From Planctomycetota bacterium (lineage in GTDB: Bacteria > Planctomycetota > MHYJ01 > JACPRB01): DNA of 7,150 nt. Location of the stretch: assembly GCA_023261405.1 (NCBI GenBank), contig JAHFOZ010000282.1, positions 1 to 7,150 on the forward strand, read 5' to 3'. Numbering within the stretch: the first letter of the stretch is position 1; every line of letters starts with the position of its first letter. A program made the position numbers and the translations under genes. Under the pieces are notes generated by a model. The model did no database searches. It was not told where the DNA came from and saw only the letters and a list, made by a program, of their open reading frames with translations. Of this stretch, positions 5,920-7,150 are shown piece by piece.

Positions 5920-6960
5920 ATGACCTGCGACATCCGCAGTTTCGCCCGCAGCGGCGGCTGAGCCGGCAAAATGAGCCCCCTGGACCTCCAGGGACTCTTC
6001 AGCCAGCTTCAGTTGAAGCGCAACGACAACCTGCTCGTCGGCATCGAGACGAACGACGACGCCGCCGTCTACAAGATCAGCGAGGAGACGGCCATCGTCG
6101 TCACCGCGGACTACATCACGCCGTTTATCGACGACCCCTACCTCTTCGGCGCCGTGGCCGCGGCCAACTCGATCAGCGACGTGTACGCCATGGGCGGCCG
6201 GCCCATCACCGTGCTCAACCTTTGCATGTTCCCGGTGAAGGCGGGGGTGGACACCCTCGCCAAGGTCCTCCAGGGCGGGCTCGACAAGACCCACGAGGCC
6301 GGCGCCCTCCTCGTGGGCGGCCACACGGTGAAGGACGACGAGATGAAGTATGGCCTCTCCGTGAACGGCATCGTCAGCCCCAAGCACTTCACGCCCAACT
6401 CCGGCGCCCGCCTCGGCGACAGATTCATCCTATCCAAACCCGTGGGCAGCGGGGTCTACGTCACCGGCGGCCGCAAGGGGTTGGTGAGCCCCGAAGAGCT
6501 CCTCCCCGTCGCCCACAAGATGGCCGAACTCAATAAAGTCGCCTGCGAGACCATGATGGAGTTCGACGCCCGCGGCGCCACGGACATCACCGGCTTCGGC
6601 CTCGCCGGCCACACCCTCTCCATGGCGAAGGCCTCGAAGCTCGGCATCCGCTACTTCTACGAGTCGATCCCGGCCTTCCCGCGCTCGGTCGAACTCATCG
6701 GATTGGGAGTGATGACCGGACTCACGCAGCCCAACCACGACCTCGTCGCCTCCGGCCTCGAGTTCAAGGGCCCCTTCACGGAGGCCGAGCAGGGACTGAT
6801 GTGGGACCCCCAGACCTCGGGAGGCCTCTTCTTCGGCGTGCAGGGCAAGGACGCGGACGCCTGCCTGAAGAAACTTCACGAACGCGGAATCACGGACGCC
6901 CGCATCGTGGCCGAGGCCTTCAAGACGGACAAGCCGCACCTCGAGATCGTAAGAACCTAA
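5920..6960 (+). CDS. selD: Selenophosphate synthetase SelD with UGA-encoded selenocysteine
   Basis: SelD (selenide, water dikinase) makes selenophosphate from selenide and ATP, the Se donor for Sec-tRNA and selenouridine synthesis. Reading from the ATG at 5920 gives 346 residues, close to E. coli SelD (347). One in-frame TGA (5959-5961) is codon 14: R-S-G-G-U14-A-G-K17-M-S-P. This aligns with E. coli G-A-G-C17-G-C-K20-I-S-P, so U14 sits at the catalytic Cys and K17 at the conserved Lys. Further landmarks are LLVGIETNDDAAVY (38-51), ISDVYAMGGRP (85-95), VGGHTVKDDE (132-141), TDITGFGLAGH (221-231) and WDPQTSGGL (295-303), the AIRS/SelD ATP-binding and C-terminal signatures. E. coli's second Cys (Cys19) is Gly here. 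A call from 5971 would lose the catalytic loop. A hairpin just after the TGA fits a bacterial SECIS. No other sel gene is in the window. A nonsense mutation is the alternative, but position, ribosome binding site and hairpin make it unlikely. Confidence 0.9.
5956..6004 (+). promoter_or_regulatory. Putative bacterial SECIS element at the selD UGA
   Basis: The apical stem CCCTGG (5978-5983) pairs perfectly with CCAGGG (5988-5993) around the loop ACCT. GAG (5973-5975) can pair with CTC (5995-5997). The base GGCTGA (5956-5961), which includes the UGA, pairs with TCAGCC (5999-6004). The loop begins 22 bases after the UGA, or 21 with a leading G if the last G-C pair opens. This is within the spacing known for bacterial SECIS elements, which recruit SelB. 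Coding function is kept through the hairpin. No folding energy was computed. Confidence 0.65.
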
Positions 6961-6989
6961 GCTCGTAGCTGGCAGCTTGTAGCTCGTAG
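6960..6989 (+). repeat. Short AGCT(C/T)GTAG iterated repeat after selD
   Basis: The unit AGCTCGTAG occurs at 6960-6968 and 6981-6989, with a variant AGCTTGTAG at 6974-6982 overlapping the last. The first copy overlaps the final base of the selD stop. The block can fold weakly (AGCT-GGC-AGCT at its centre, 6967-6977). Such low-complexity iterations in intergenic DNA resemble dispersed short repeats, but one copy in one window cannot show dispersion. Confidence 0.45.
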
Positions 6990-7007
6990 GGCGGTGTGAG
7001 CTCTCGG

Positions 7008-7030
7008 CACCAAGCCACGCGCTTGTGGTG
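7008..7030 (+). terminator. Possible stem-loop between selD and the last gene
   Basis: CAAGC (7011-7015) pairs with GCTTG (7021-7025) around a five-base loop. CAC (7008-7010) pairs with GTG (7028-7030) across a two-base bulge. It could be a weak terminator for selD or an operator for the gene at 7044. No T-run follows. Confidence 0.25.
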
Positions 7031-7043
7031 TAGAGTCTAAGTG

Positions 7044-7150
7044 ATGGCACGGACGACGGCAGCGGTTCTCCTCCTGCTGACCGGACTCTCCGCCCGGGCT
7101 TCCCAGGACGAAAAGAAGCATTTCGACCCGGCCGTCCACGAGGCCACCCG
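7044..7150 (+). CDS. N-terminal end of an exported protein, cut by the window edge
   Basis: The frame from the ATG at 7044 runs off the window after 35 complete codons. The sequence begins M-A-R-T-T-A-A-V-L-L-L-L-T-G-L-S-A-R-A, a clear Sec signal peptide: a basic residue, a hydrophobic core at about 6-15, and a likely cleavage after A-R-A at about residue 19. The mature start SQDEKKHFDPAVHEATR shows no recognisable motif. A GTG at 7041 is an alternative start. No strong Shine-Dalgarno sequence is visible upstream. The gene follows selD in the same direction after an 83-base gap containing the short repeat and a stem-loop, so co-transcription is possible but not shown. Function unknown. Confidence 0.65.
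   Translation, partial: MARTTAAVLLLLTGLSARASQDEKKHFDPAVHEAT

Noticed and set aside
5971..6960. SelD as a 329-residue protein starting at 5971
   Set aside because: No ribosome binding site is present, the catalytic loop would be missing, and the frame is open upstream through a Sec-position TGA to a well-supported start.
1..7150. CRISPR array, insertion sequence, phage or defence genes
   Set aside because: I saw no regularly spaced repeats, transposase or integrase motifs, or target-site duplications on either strand.

Overview
This is a very GC-rich bacterial window (roughly two-thirds G+C by eye), with strong G/C bias at third codon positions and classical AGGAG-type ribosome binding sites. 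The protein types suggest Planctomycetota or a close relative. They include a cytoplasmic zinc finger followed by a membrane helix and a low-complexity linker, a membrane-anchored prenyltransferase/squalene-oxidase-repeat protein, a thioredoxin-TPR secretory protein, and small zinc-ribbon proteins. This lineage call is an inference from gene style, not from a marker gene.

Layout. At the far left edge a gene may start leftwards (1-20). Two rightward genes follow: a zinc-finger/transmembrane/HEAT-like protein (219-1499) behind a near-consensus housekeeping promoter, and a 548-residue membrane-anchored alpha/alpha-toroid protein (1644-3290) behind a sigma-54-like element. A strong hairpin at 3297-3330 separates them from a convergent leftward cluster of four genes. 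In transcription order these are a double zinc-ribbon protein (5793-5371), a parvulin-type PPIase lipoprotein (5371-4877), a STAS protein with an Ada-like zinc tail (4880-4332), and a thioredoxin-fold/TPR exported protein (4277-3339). The first three overlap by 1 and 4 bases and are probably translationally coupled. Rightward again comes selD (5920-6960). The window ends in the first 35 codons of an exported protein (7044 onward).

The most notable item is selD. Conventional gene calling would start it at the ATG at 5971, giving a protein that lacks the catalytic loop. The real gene very probably starts at 5920, directly behind an AAGGAG ribosome binding site. It reads through an in-frame TGA at 5959-5961, which falls exactly where SelD carries its catalytic Cys/Sec. 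A hairpin with bacterial-SECIS geometry follows at once. So selenophosphate synthetase here is itself predicted to be a selenoprotein, and the host should carry selA, selB and tRNA-Sec elsewhere.

Functionally, the leftward cluster combines envelope protein folding (PPIase, thioredoxin-fold/TPR) with what look like regulatory or metal-binding proteins (STAS-Ada-like, zinc ribbons). The two left-hand genes look like envelope proteins of unknown function. Nothing in the window is a CRISPR array, transposase, phage gene, rRNA or convincing tRNA.
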